Source: CAVZBW01 sp963773635 (lineage in GTDB: Bacteria > Actinomycetota > Acidimicrobiia > Acidimicrobiales > RAAP-2). Taken from it: a DNA stretch of 64,000 nt. The first letter of the stretch is position 1; every line of letters starts with the position of its first letter. The stretch lies in contig CAVZBW010000002.1 of the NCBI GenBank assembly GCA_963773635.1, positions 868,001 to 932,000 on the forward strand, written 5' to 3'. Below the pieces are notes generated by a model. The model was given only the letters and a program-made list of their open reading frames with translations. It was not told where the DNA came from and did not search any database. Positions 21,601-30,283 of this stretch are shown one piece after another. The position numbers and the translations under genes were made by a program.

Positions 21601-21737
21601 TCTGGATCGGCTACAACGCCCTCGGAACGCCAGAGGGCTCCGGGCCCCAGGCCCTGCCTCCCCTACGCGGGCACCGGGGTCCCTTGCTCAACTTCGATCA
21701 TGGCAACCTGTCCGGTGCCATCCCCCTCGGCGGCTGA
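18620..21737 (+). CDS. Secreted parallel beta-helix protein with Ig and lamin-tail C-terminal module (one frameshift)
   Basis: The GTG start follows GAGAAGG. A poly-Leu signal peptide (LLLLLLLLTTGSLLSG) is followed by a beta-helix of the polymorphic-membrane-protein type, with repeats such as GGAIxN, SFSGNTAGSVGGAIDN and STFSGNTAALQGGAI (nt 19050-19700). Two Ig-like domains follow (TVSPNPGPTGTVVFL; ATYSGDVNYAPSTSD), then the lamin-tail-like domain (GDAYVDLQNTSGQALPLG) and the terminal domain with SCPNRC and TTYGLTC. A single indel near nt 19485 splits it (18620-19600 versus 19173-21737 frames). It shares its whole C-terminal half with the kelch array but at lower identity. It is presumably surface-exposed; no LPXTG motif or C-terminal membrane anchor was seen. 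Confidence 0.8.
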
Positions 21738-21789
21738 TAGCGCCGGCGGGCCGTGGCCCAACCAACCTCGACCGGTATGTGCTGACGTC

Positions 21790-22230
21790 TCACAGATCCC
21801 TCTGGTCTGATTCCGATTGGCCAGCCGCGCCAGGAAGCGGAACAAAGTTCAAGTGAGCGCCGTAGGCGAAGGTACGGCCTCCGTGGCCCCACATCGCGTG
21901 GGCGATGCCTTGGGCATCCTTTTCCGAGGCTTTGACCGCCACCACCATTCCACCCCTCCGGACCGCGTCCAGCAGCTCCTCGGCGTACTCCCGATCGTTC
22001 GTATAGATCCGCTGCACGATGTGGAGGAGGTGCAAGGGCAAGCCCCGGTGGCTCAGGTGCGGATCGAGGTTCTCGATGCCCTCGTCGCCGTGAAAGATCC
22101 ACACGTCGTCCCGATCGACGACCTTGCCTGCGAACAACTCTCCAACCGCCCTACGCCCTGCTTCGGCATCGTCAAAGATCGCAAAGAGGCGATGGGGTGG
22201 CGGCAGCAAGAACGGCACACTCTCCGACAT
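21790..22230 (-). CDS. Hypothetical protein with YflT-like N-terminal motif
   Basis: 146 aa, intact; ATG 22230 is preceded by GGAGGTTTTGCC. The N-terminal segment RLFAIFDDAEAGRRAVGELF resembles the first beta-alpha unit of general-stress YflT/DUF1269-type domains. The middle is rich in His and acidic residues (IFHGDEGIENLDPHLSHRG). The C-terminus (GMVVAVKASEKDAQGIAHAM) would complete an alpha/beta sandwich. No catalytic motif, signal peptide or membrane segment is visible. It stands alone between the surface-protein gene and the acyl-CoA genes. The function is not assigned. Confidence 0.6.
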   Translation of the reverse strand: MSESVPFLLPPPHRLFAIFDDAEAGRRAVGELFAGKVVDRDDVWIFHGDEGIENLDPHLSHRGLPLHLLHIVQRIYTNDREYAEELLDAVRRGGMVVAVKASEKDAQGIAHAMWGHGGRTFAYGAHLNFVPLPGAAGQSESDQRDL

Positions 22231-22281
22231 GGCAAAACCTCCGACACCTACGCAGGGAGGGCACCCTTGGCGCCGGCGAGG

Positions 22282-23187
22282 TCAGCGGGCCGGGAGGGGC
22301 CCCTCGACCTCGTCCGGGACGGCGAGGCGCACGGGGGGCGCGTTGCGCCAGTCCGCGATCCCGTCCTCCACCATCGCCACGGGGTACTTGTTCTCGTGCA
22401 CGCCGGCCCAGTGCGAGTGGTTGAGCTCGTGCAGGGTGAAGCAGGCCTTGAGCGCGTTGTAGAAGCCCATGTTGTCGACGCTCTGGTTGACCGACTCCTT
22501 GATCAACAGCGCCGTCATCGTGGGCAGCTCGGCGATCCGCTTGGCGTAGGCCAGCGTCTTGTCCTCGAGCTCGTCGAGGGGGAACACCTTGCTCACCATT
22601 CCCAGCTGGTGCGCCTCCTGGACGTCGATGGCGTCGCCGGTGAGCATGAGCTCCTTGGTCCGCCTGGGCCCGAACTCCCACGGGTGGGCGAAGTACTCCA
22701 CGCCGCACATCCCGAGGCGGGTGCCGACGACGTCGGCAAAGTAGGCGTTGTCCGCCGCCACGATCAGGTCGCAGGCCCACATGAGCATGAGTCCCGCCGC
22801 GTAGACGGTCCCCTGGACCTGGGCGACGGTGATCTTGCGAAGGTTGCGCCAGCGCAGGGTGTTGGAGAAGTAGTAGTGCCACTCCTGCAACATCAGCTGC
22901 TCGGTCCCCTGCCGGGTGGCGCCGTCGCCCGTGTAGCTGGGGTGCGTCGACCGCTCCTCCACCGACTTCTTCGAACCCATGTCGTGACCGGAGGAGAACA
23001 GCGGGCCGACACCGCCGAGGATCACCACGCGAACCTCGTCGTCCTGCTCGGCGTGGCGAAAGGCGTCGTCGAGGTCCACCAGCATGCCGCGGTTCTGGGC
23101 GTTGCGGGTGTCCGGTCGATTGAGGAGGATCCGGGCGATGCGACCCTCTTCGAGGGTCTCGTACTTTACGAATTCGTACTCGGGCAT
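22282..23187 (-). CDS. Enoyl-CoA hydratase/isomerase family protein
   Basis: 301 aa from ATG 23187 (MPEYEFVKYETLEEGRIARI). Crotonase-fold landmarks are present: NRPDTRNAQN, the first oxyanion-hole loop LFSSGHDMGS and the second VYAAGLMLMWACDLIVAADN. Residues after the second loop (FADVVGTRLGM) lie where canonical hydratases place the second catalytic acid, and no Glu is obvious there. Hydration of a 2-enoyl-CoA is therefore likely but not certain; isomerase or hydrolase activity is possible. It is longer than the usual ~260 aa because of an insert after the first loop. It lies 58 nt downstream of the CoA-transferase gene on the same strand. Confidence 0.85.
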   Translation of the reverse strand: MPEYEFVKYETLEEGRIARILLNRPDTRNAQNRGMLVDLDDAFRHAEQDDEVRVVILGGVGPLFSSGHDMGSKKSVEERSTHPSYTGDGATRQGTEQLMLQEWHYYFSNTLRWRNLRKITVAQVQGTVYAAGLMLMWACDLIVAADNAYFADVVGTRLGMCGVEYFAHPWEFGPRRTKELMLTGDAIDVQEAHQLGMVSKVFPLDELEDKTLAYAKRIAELPTMTALLIKESVNQSVDNMGFYNALKACFTLHELNHSHWAGVHENKYPVAMVEDGIADWRNAPPVRLAVPDEVEGPLPAR

Positions 23188-23245
23188 GGCCTCACGGTAT
23201 CTCAGCGGAGGGGGCCGGCGACGGGCCGCCTGGCCCACAAGAGGG

Positions 23246-24427
23246 TCATCCGAGCGCCCCGGCATCGCGCAGGGAGGTGATGTCGTCCCAGTCCAGTCCC
23301 AGCTCAAGGAGCAACTCCTCGGTGTGCTCGCCCGTCTCGGGCGCACGGCGGCTGACCGACCAAGACGTCTCGGAAAAGTCCACGGGGCTCGACACCATGG
23401 CCTTGGGACCGTCTGCGGTCGGACCCTCGACAAAGGCCCCGGAGGCCACCGCCTGCTCGTCCCCCGGCAGGTCCTCGGGGGACTGGACCGGCGACCACCA
23501 GACGCCGTGGGCGTCGAGCACCGCCCCCCATTCGGCGCGGTCCGCCGAGGCAAATGCCTCGCTCATCGCCTCGATGAGCGCCGTCGCGTGCTCGGCCCGG
23601 CCGGCCGACGTGGAGAAGCGAGGGTCGTCTCGAAGCTCGGGGCGCCCCAATGCCGTCACCACGGCCTCCCAGTGCCGGTCGGGCTGGAGGCCGAGCAGGA
23701 ACAGATGCTCGCCGTCACGGCAGCGGTAGGAGTTGAAGAGCGGGTTCCGCGCGTCGGTGCGCGGGCGAACCGGGAAGGCCTCGCCGAGGCGCAAAGCACG
23801 GTTCACGTCGGAGCCCACGGTAAAGATCCCGGCGCGCATGAGGGACGTGGACACCAGCTGGCCACGCCCGGTGCGTCCACGAGCAACCAGCGCGGCCGCG
23901 ATCCCGGCCACCGTCGTCACGCTCGTGACGTGGTCGCCCGATCCTCCCGGAGAGATCGGCAGCTCGGAGCCGGGCACCGTCATCGCCCGCAGCACGCCGG
24001 CGCGCGCCCAGAAGGCGCCCGAGTCGTAGGCGGCGCGGTCCCGATCCGGTCCGCTCCGCCCGTAGCCGGTGATCTGGGCATAGACGAGCCTCGGGAAGCG
24101 ATCGGCCAAGGTCTCGTAGTCCAGACCGAAGGAGGCCAGCGCCGGCGGGCGGACGTTGGTCACGAAGACGTCGGCGCGATCGAGCAGGCGCAGCACGACC
24201 CCTCGCCCGCCTTCGGTGCCGAGATCGAGGGTGATGCTGCGCTTACCCCGGTTGTCGAGCTCGAAGGTCGGGTTGGCCCCGGTCACCCACGCCCGGTTGG
24301 GGTCGCCGCCGGGCGGCTCGATCTTGACCACCTCTGCGCCCCAGTCCGCCAGGATCGCCGTGGTCGAGGGGCCGACCACCCAGCCCCCAAACTCCACCAC
24401 CACGGCCCCCTCGAGCGGTCCCCCCAC
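23246..24427 (-). CDS. CaiB/BaiF-type (family III) CoA-transferase
   Basis: 393 aa from GTG 24427 (VGGPLEGAVVVEFGGWVVGP). It has the family opening, ILADWGAEVVKIEPPGGD, a Gly/Arg-rich NRGKRSITLDL segment and a motif ITGYGRSGPDRDRAAYDSG. The family aspartyl nucleophile probably lies in that DRDRAAYDSG stretch. It would move CoA between carboxylates. The upstream ligase gene ends 29 nt earlier, so the two probably share a transcript and offer alternative routes to a CoA thioester. The length is typical. Confidence 0.87.
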   Translation of the reverse strand: MGGPLEGAVVVEFGGWVVGPSTTAILADWGAEVVKIEPPGGDPNRAWVTGANPTFELDNRGKRSITLDLGTEGGRGVVLRLLDRADVFVTNVRPPALASFGLDYETLADRFPRLVYAQITGYGRSGPDRDRAAYDSGAFWARAGVLRAMTVPGSELPISPGGSGDHVTSVTTVAGIAAALVARGRTGRGQLVSTSLMRAGIFTVGSDVNRALRLGEAFPVRPRTDARNPLFNSYRCRDGEHLFLLGLQPDRHWEAVVTALGRPELRDDPRFSTSAGRAEHATALIEAMSEAFASADRAEWGAVLDAHGVWWSPVQSPEDLPGDEQAVASGAFVEGPTADGPKAMVSSPVDFSETSWSVSRRAPETGEHTEELLLELGLDWDDITSLRDAGALG

Positions 24428-24456
24428 GGTCCTCGCGCTCCGAACCCGAGCCGAGA

Positions 24457-25977
24457 TCAGGAGGTGGACGTGAGGGGCGATGGTGCCGGCGCGTCGGGCT
24501 CCGGCCCCTCCCGCTCGGCCACGAGGGCGCTGCGGTTGAGCTTCATGGCGTCGTTTCGAGGAAGCGAGGGCACGAGCTCGACCGACTTGGGCACCTTGTA
24601 CGGCGCCAGCCGGCCCTTGGCGAACGCGATGACCTCCTCGGGGGTCGGAGGGTCGGCGGGGTTCGCCGGCTGGACCACCGCGTGGACCCGTCTGCCCCAC
24701 TCGGGGTCGCGCAGGCCGATGACGGCGACGTCGGCGACCCCGGGGTGCTCGCTCAGCGCCGACTCCACCTCGGCCGGGAACACGTTGGCCCCGCCGGTCA
24801 CGATCATGTCGACCCGCCGGTCGGCCATGTAGAGGAAGCCGTCCTCGTCCAGCCACCCGAGATCGCCGACGGTCACGAAGCCGTCGGCCGTGCGCGACAT
24901 GGGGGCGACGTTGTCGCCGACGTAAAAGGCCGCGGGTCCCGTCGGGGTGCGCATGTAGATGCCGCCGACCTCGCCGGGCGGGAGCTCCTCGCCGTCCGGA
25001 CCGAGGACCTTGATCTCGGTCTCGCCGAGGCCCCGACCGAGCGTTCCAGGATGGTCCAGCCACTCGTCGCCCCGGCAGACCACCAGTCCGTGCATCTCCG
25101 AAGCGCCGTAGCTCATGTAGAAGCGCTCGGGCCCGACCAGCTCGCACCAGCGGCGACCGAGCCACACCGGCAGGGGGGCGGCGCCCTGCTGGACCCAGTA
25201 CAGCGAAGAGAAGTCGCGCCCCTCGATGCCGGGCACGGCGGCGAGGCGCTCGAGCATCGGGGTGGCGCCGATGAAGCCCGTCACCCGGTGGCGCTCGATC
25301 AGGTCCAAGATGCGCGGCGCGTTGAAGCGCTCCATGAGCACGATCTCCTCGCCGGCCATGAGGTTGCGCGTCGCGGTGAAGCCGTTGGTGTGGTAGAGCG
25401 GCGCCGGCACCAGGATCCGCTGGGGGCCCGGCAGCGGGCCGTAGGACTCGACGACGGTCGAGGTGCCGGTCCCCGGCACGTGAACGCCCGGCGCCTTGAC
25501 CACGATCACCTTGGGCGTGCCCGTCGACCCCGAGCTACACACCCCCCAGCCGTTGGGTGAGACCACCTCGGGCAGCGGATCGGTGAACGCAGTCAGGCTC
25601 TCGTCGAAAAGCTCCCACCGGTCCTTGTCCACGACCAGACGAGGGCCCATCGTCTGCAGGACGCGGCCGCGTTCCCAGTCGGGCAGGTCCCAGCGCATGG
25701 GGACGACCACCGCGCCGACCTTCCACCCGGCAAAGCAGGCCATGAGGTGCTCGGGGGAATTGCGCAGGCACACCGCGAGGCGGTCGCCGATGCCGAGACC
25801 GTGGCGCCCAAACACGTGGGCGAGCTGGGTGGATCGCCGATCGAGCTCCCCCCACGAAACCGTGCGCTCGCTGCCGTCCTCGGCGGCAAAGATGATGGCC
25901 ACGTCGTCGGGATGCTGCTCCGACACGAGGTGGATCTGGGTCCCGTACGGGACGCCGTTCTCGGGCACGACGCTCAC
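24457..25977 (-). CDS. AMP-dependent acyl-CoA ligase
   Basis: 506 aa. The adenylation motifs are complete: P-loop VCSSGSTGTPKVIVV, YGASEMHG, GDLGWLDEDGFLYMADR and the C-terminal catalytic lysine region PRNDAMKLNRSAL. It activates a carboxylate as acyl-AMP and then acyl-CoA; the substrate cannot be read from sequence. The GTG start at 25977 overlaps the livF stop by 4 nt (GTGA), tying the ligase to the branched-chain-type transporter and suggesting that the imported compound is the acid activated here. Confidence 0.9.
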   Translation of the reverse strand: MSVVPENGVPYGTQIHLVSEQHPDDVAIIFAAEDGSERTVSWGELDRRSTQLAHVFGRHGLGIGDRLAVCLRNSPEHLMACFAGWKVGAVVVPMRWDLPDWERGRVLQTMGPRLVVDKDRWELFDESLTAFTDPLPEVVSPNGWGVCSSGSTGTPKVIVVKAPGVHVPGTGTSTVVESYGPLPGPQRILVPAPLYHTNGFTATRNLMAGEEIVLMERFNAPRILDLIERHRVTGFIGATPMLERLAAVPGIEGRDFSSLYWVQQGAAPLPVWLGRRWCELVGPERFYMSYGASEMHGLVVCRGDEWLDHPGTLGRGLGETEIKVLGPDGEELPPGEVGGIYMRTPTGPAAFYVGDNVAPMSRTADGFVTVGDLGWLDEDGFLYMADRRVDMIVTGGANVFPAEVESALSEHPGVADVAVIGLRDPEWGRRVHAVVQPANPADPPTPEEVIAFAKGRLAPYKVPKSVELVPSLPRNDAMKLNRSALVAEREGPEPDAPAPSPLTSTS

Positions 25978-26729
25978 GCCCCCACCTCGATCCCGAGGTA
26001 GCGCTCAAAGACGTCCTCGCCCCGCAGCTCGTTTGCGGGTCCGGAAAAGACGATCTGGCCCCGGTTGATGAGGTAGGCCGAGTCGGCGAGGTCGAGCGCC
26101 CGGGTCACGTACTGCTCGACCAGGAGGAGTGAGGTTCCCTGGGCGACGATCTGTCGCAGGGACTCGAAGATGCGGTCCACGAGCAGCGGCGCGAGTCCGA
26201 GAGAGGCCTCGTCCACGACGACGATCTTGGGATCGGTGAGGTAGGTGCGCACGAGAGCCAGCATCTGCTGCTCACCGCCGCTCAAACTTCCGGCCAGCTG
26301 CTTGAGCCGGGACGCCAGGGCCGGGAAGGCCTCCGAAGCGCGCTCGATGCTGGCGTCCTCCTTGCCCTTGGGGGACTGCAGGACGAGGTTCTCCCGAACC
26401 GTGAGCGACGGGAAGATGCCGCGGCCCTCCGGCAGGAGGCACAGACCCTTGCGGGCCATGACGTGGGCCCGTTTCCCGGTCACGTCCTCTCCCGCGAGGA
26501 CCACCCGGCCACTCATTGGGCGGATGAGCCCCGACGCCGTCCTTAACAGAGTCGTCTTGCCCGCGCCGTTGGGCCCGAGCAGCGCCACGACCTTGGAGTC
26601 GGGCACCGACAGGCTGACGTCGCGCAGGACGACGGTGTCGCCGTATCCCGCCGTCACCCTTTCGATCTCAAGCACCGCCCGACCGCCTTCCCGCCCGGTA
26701 GCGACGGGTGATCCTACGGGGTCCGCCAC
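25974..26729 (-). CDS. livF: Branched-chain-type ABC transporter ATP-binding protein LivF
   Basis: 251 aa. Walker A is GPNGAGKTT, the signature SGGEQQMLALVR and Walker B IVVVDEASLGLAP; the HDMD-like His is replaced in LLLVEQYV, a LivF hallmark. GTG 26729 (VADPVGSPVAT) gives a short N-terminal extension; an internal start nearer VLEIERVTAGYG is possible. It pairs with LivG (24 nt upstream) and the fused permease. No binding protein is encoded next to them; candidates lie at 47719 and 50918. Confidence 0.92.
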   Translation of the reverse strand: MADPVGSPVATGREGGRAVLEIERVTAGYGDTVVLRDVSLSVPDSKVVALLGPNGAGKTTLLRTASGLIRPMSGRVVLAGEDVTGKRAHVMARKGLCLLPEGRGIFPSLTVRENLVLQSPKGKEDASIERASEAFPALASRLKQLAGSLSGGEQQMLALVRTYLTDPKIVVVDEASLGLAPLLVDRIFESLRQIVAQGTSLLLVEQYVTRALDLADSAYLINRGQIVFSGPANELRGEDVFERYLGIEVGA

Positions 26730-26753
26730 TCGGGCTCCAGGAATCCCGCCGGC

Positions 26754-27587
26754 TCATGGCCGCGCACCCAGGGCAGCATCCTGCTCGTCCGGGGCCGGCG
26801 CTGCGTCCGAGCCGAGGTAGGCCGCACGCACGGCAGGGCTGGCCAGCATCTCGGCCGGGGTGCCATGGAAGATGAGTTGGCCGAAGTCGAGCACGTAGAT
26901 GTCCCGGCAGACCTGCCGGACGAGGGCCATGTCGTGCTCGACGAGGAGGATGCCGATGCCACGCTGGGCGACCGCCCCGGTGAGGACGTCGCCAAAGCGC
27001 TCGGTCTCGGCGGCGTCGAGTCCCGAGGACGGCTCGTCGAGCAGCAGGAGGTCGAAGGGGCCCGCGAGCACCCGGGCGAGCTCCACCATGCGGCGCTGGC
27101 CGGCCGGCAGGAGGCCGGCCTGGAGCCCCGACAGCGGACCGATTCCCGTGAGCTCGATCGCCTCGTCTACCGCCTGCCGAACCGTGATCCGGTCCTGGCG
27201 GCTCCCGGCCAGCTGGGTCAGCGGGTTGGCGCCCGCCATGGAGGCTTCGCGGCCGAGCTCGACGTTCTCACGCACGGTCAGCGAGTTAAACAGCTCGGCG
27301 CGCTGGAACGAGCGGCCGAGCCCGAGGCGGGAGCGCCCGGAGGGGCCGAGCGAGGTCACGTCCCGGCCATGCAGGATGACCCGTCCGTGGCTCGGCTTGA
27401 CGAGGCCCGAGCACGCGTTGAACGTCGTCGTCTTGCCCGCGCCGTTGGGTCCCACGAGACCGGTGATGCTGGCCATGGGCGCAGCCAGGCTCACCTTCTG
27501 CACGGCGGCGACACCGCCAAAGCGCACGGAGAGCTCACGGACCTCGATCCCACCCTTGGTCGGCGCAGGGGTCGCCGTCTCGGCCAC
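26754..27587 (-). CDS. livG: Branched-chain-type ABC transporter ATP-binding protein LivG
   Basis: About 277 aa if GTG 27587 is used (VAETATPAPTKGGIEVRELSV). Walker A is GPNGAGKTT and Walker B LLLLDEPSSGLD, with LVEHDMALV. The usual LSGGQ signature is altered to LLPAGQRRMVELARVL, as in several LivG proteins. This start overlaps the 3' end of the permease gene by 97 nt, an unusually long overlap. A start closer to VRFGGVAAVQKV would shorten it. The frame remains open for another ~2.6 kb upstream without a stop, which is why the start must be chosen by homology. Confidence 0.88.
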   Translation of the reverse strand: MAETATPAPTKGGIEVRELSVRFGGVAAVQKVSLAAPMASITGLVGPNGAGKTTTFNACSGLVKPSHGRVILHGRDVTSLGPSGRSRLGLGRSFQRAELFNSLTVRENVELGREASMAGANPLTQLAGSRQDRITVRQAVDEAIELTGIGPLSGLQAGLLPAGQRRMVELARVLAGPFDLLLLDEPSSGLDAAETERFGDVLTGAVAQRGIGILLVEHDMALVRQVCRDIYVLDFGQLIFHGTPAEMLASPAVRAAYLGSDAAPAPDEQDAALGARP

Positions 27588-29686
27588 CGCGGTACCCGAT
27601 GACGCCGACGGTTCGGGGGCCCGCCCGGAGGGTGGCCGCCGTCGCCGGTCGACGCTCCCGCCATCGCCGGCGCCGCCACCGGCGCCGTTGGCGGCACTGG
27701 CGGCGGCGAGGTTCCGCTGGCAGCCAGTGCCAGGTCGGCGACGGCGGCGACCTCCTCCGCCCCATGGGCGCGCACGACCGCTTGTTGCACCTCCTCCTGG
27801 GTGACCGGCTGCTCCGGTGGTCGACCACCCAGCCGGTCGAGCACCCTCCGGATCGGCAGGGGCACCGTGGGCACCTTGTTGGCCTGGACCGCGAAGGTGG
27901 CGGCAAAGAACCCAAAGACGATCTCGAGGTAGGTGTTGATGTTGGCGATCGTCACGTACCCCGGGAACACCGTGTAGCCGACCGCCGCGATGACCCCGTA
28001 CCAGGGCTCGCCGGCGACCGAGATCACCACCAGGGCGACGAGGATCAGCGAGTTGAAGGACGAGTAGTTGTCGCCGACGCTGTAGTGGAAGAGCACTGCG
28101 GTCAGGGCTCCGGCGAGGCTCGCCATCGCGGCCGAGACGCAGAACACGAGCACGCGCAGGACGTTGGTGGTCGCTCCGTGGGTCTCCAGGGCGACCGGCG
28201 AGTCCGCCAGCGCGCCGAGCAGGCGCCCCATCCGGCCCTTCCCGATGGCCATGATCACCGCCACGATCACGACGGTGAAGATCAGGAGCACGTAGTAGTA
28301 GCCGTTGTCGGAGGCGAGGTGCCACGAGCCGATGCTGACATTGGGCCGCGGCGCGGGGATTCCCGAGGTGGTCGGTCCGAACATCCAGGTGGTCGTGTAG
28401 ATCATCTGCTCGAGCAGGATCCCGAAGCCGAAGGTGGCGAGGGCCAGGAACACGCCGGAGAGGCGGATCGCCGGTATGGAGACGAGGGCCCCGACGGGGA
28501 CGGCCACGAGGGCGGCCAGGAGCATCGAGAGCAGCCACGGGATGTGGTAGCTGTCGGCGAAGTGGCCGAAGGCGGCCGCGCCGACGGCGGCGAACGCCAG
28601 GTGGCAGAGCGAGATCTGCCCGGACGTACGGACGAGGAGGCCGAGGGAGAGGAACAGGATGATGTCGATCAGGGCGTTGGACCAGATCGACAGGTCGTTG
28701 CCCGCCAGCTGGGGCATGAACCCGGCCACCACGAGCACCGCGGCAAAGGCCACCAGCCGCACCCGGGTCGGGGCATACCAGGACTTGCGCACCGGCAGCG
28801 AGAGCACGACGCGGCGTTCGGCCAGGCGGGCACGCGGGGTGACCACCAGGACGACGAACAAGATGATGAAGGGCAGGCCCGCCGGAAGCCCGCTCAACCA
28901 GGCCACGCTGACCGCGTACTTGGTGGCGAGGGAGCCGAGGATGCCGATGACGAGGCCGCCGACGAAGGTGAGCGGCAGGCTCGAGAAGTACCCGATGGCG
29001 GCCGCGCCAAAGGCCTGCACGACGAGCATGGTGATCACCAGAGCGTCCAGGCTGAGGCTCGGGGCGAGGAGCAGCCCGGCGGCCGAGCAGAAGACCATGC
29101 TGATCACCCAGGCCCAGCGGCGAACCCGGTAGGGGTTCTCCCCGGTGATCGAGACCAGGTCGGGATTGTCGACGACGCCCCGCATGGCGACGCCGAGCCG
29201 GACGAAGCGGAAGAAGTAATAGAGGACCGCCGTCGCGAGCACGGACACGATGACCACGGTGATCTGGTCCCAGCCGACGTTGACGCCCAGGAGGTGGACC
29301 GTCGACGACGGCAGGTATTGCGGGAAGTTGACCGTGCTGTTGCCGTACCAGAGGGTGCCGATCCCGAGCACGATCAGCAGGAGACCGACGGTCGCGACCA
29401 CCTTGAGCGTGGCGCCGACCGGCTCGAGGGCGCGACCCAGGAGCTCGAGCCCGAGTCCCTCGAGCGGGGCCAGGACGAACAGACAGAGCGCCGCCGCGAG
29501 CGGCCAGGCGATGCCGTGCTCGTTGTGCAGCCAGTAGAAGACGAAGACGGTGAGGGCGGCCAGCGACCCGTAGGCGAAGTTGAAGATGCCCGACGTCTTG
29601 TAGGTGAGCACGAGACCCACGCCGGCCAACCCGTAGACGGCTCCGGTGGCGATGCCGATGACGACGAACGGCAGAAAGGTGTCCAC
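27491..29686 (-). CDS. Fused LivH-LivM permease of a branched-chain-type ABC transporter
   Basis: 731 aa from GTG 29686 (VDTFLPFVVIGIATGAVYGL). Residues ~1-290 are LivH-like (GIFNFAYGSLAALTVFVFYW; GAAAIGYFSSLPLTFVGGL) and residues ~310-620 LivM-like (SGQISLCHLAFAAVGAAAFG; IRLSGVFLALATFGFGILLE). The cell usually makes these as two proteins. After the last membrane segment comes a Pro/Ala-rich tail ending in a very Arg-rich stretch that coincides with the start of livG in another frame, so the tail may be out of frame. It forms the membrane channel for LivF/LivG. Confidence 0.9.
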   Translation of the reverse strand: MDTFLPFVVIGIATGAVYGLAGVGLVLTYKTSGIFNFAYGSLAALTVFVFYWLHNEHGIAWPLAAALCLFVLAPLEGLGLELLGRALEPVGATLKVVATVGLLLIVLGIGTLWYGNSTVNFPQYLPSSTVHLLGVNVGWDQITVVIVSVLATAVLYYFFRFVRLGVAMRGVVDNPDLVSITGENPYRVRRWAWVISMVFCSAAGLLLAPSLSLDALVITMLVVQAFGAAAIGYFSSLPLTFVGGLVIGILGSLATKYAVSVAWLSGLPAGLPFIILFVVLVVTPRARLAERRVVLSLPVRKSWYAPTRVRLVAFAAVLVVAGFMPQLAGNDLSIWSNALIDIILFLSLGLLVRTSGQISLCHLAFAAVGAAAFGHFADSYHIPWLLSMLLAALVAVPVGALVSIPAIRLSGVFLALATFGFGILLEQMIYTTTWMFGPTTSGIPAPRPNVSIGSWHLASDNGYYYVLLIFTVVIVAVIMAIGKGRMGRLLGALADSPVALETHGATTNVLRVLVFCVSAAMASLAGALTAVLFHYSVGDNYSSFNSLILVALVVISVAGEPWYGVIAAVGYTVFPGYVTIANINTYLEIVFGFFAATFAVQANKVPTVPLPIRRVLDRLGGRPPEQPVTQEEVQQAVVRAHGAEEVAAVADLALAASGTSPPPVPPTAPVAAPAMAGASTGDGGHPPGGPPNRRRHRVPRWPRRRPLRRPRVGSRSVSSPCALAVSPPCRR

Positions 29687-29689
29687 GGC

Positions 29690-30206
29690 TAGCGCTCCCC
29701 CCGGATCCCTCGACGGTCACGAGGCCGGGCTTCTCGTCGCTCGGTACCCCGATCATGACGATCAGCAGCACGCACGGGCTCGCGGACCGGTTCCACCACT
29801 GGTGGACGCCCCCGAGCTGGACGTTGACGTCGCCCTGGCGCAGCGTGACCGAACTGCCGTCCTCCATGAACAGGTCGATCTCTCCAGAGACGATGTACTC
29901 GAGGTCGATGGTGTTGGTGCGGTGCCAGCCCGTGGGCTCGGCCGTCGGGCCCATGGACTCGACCAGGAACCGCGTCGAGCCCGCTCCGAGCGAGAAGATC
30001 TGGGCCAGGGCCGCGAGCGGCGCCCGGTCGGCGGGGTCGAGGCCGGGCTCGTCGGCCGCCCACAGGTGGGTGACGCCAAAGGGTGCGCCCTGCACCTCCA
30101 TGGTCTCCGTCGCCGTGGCCCTTGCGTCCTGGAGCACGCCCCAGCCCCCGCCCGCGGTCCTGCCGCACACCACGCGCCGGAGCTCTGGCGCCCCCGGCTC
30201 CCCCAT
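29690..30206 (-). CDS. Cupin-domain protein (stop codon apparently lost)
   Basis: About 170 aa. ATG 30206 (MGEPGAPELRRVVCG) has GAGGGGG just upstream. The cupin core is GWHRTNTIDLEYIVSGEIDL, then VTLRQGDVNVQLGGVHQWWN, with His residues placed as in metal-binding cupins. After KPGLVTVEG the frame has no stop and runs through the permease region into livG. One extra C in the six-C run at 29697-29702 would create an in-frame TAG at about 29690, just before the livHM start. It may be a small isomerase, a dioxygenase-like enzyme or a sensor. Confidence 0.75.
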
Positions 30207-30283
30207 GTCCGACCCCCCCTCGATTGTCACCGTCTCGGGCACCGTCCCGGGACACGCGCGATTCCGCCCTCTACCATGTCCCC

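Noticed and set aside
18620..21737. Sortase (LPXTG) anchoring of the surface proteins
   Set aside because: No LPXTG-like motif, C-terminal hydrophobic helix or basic tail is present at the ends of any of the proteins.
21817..23280. 487-aa plus-strand ORF opposite the enoyl-CoA hydratase
   Set aside because: Arg/His/Val-rich composition without any fold signature; it is the antisense shadow of two genes with strong motifs.
27599..29692. 697-aa plus-strand ORF opposite the liv permease
   Set aside because: Asp/Glu/Gly/Arg-rich antisense frame produced by the codon bias of a membrane protein gene.
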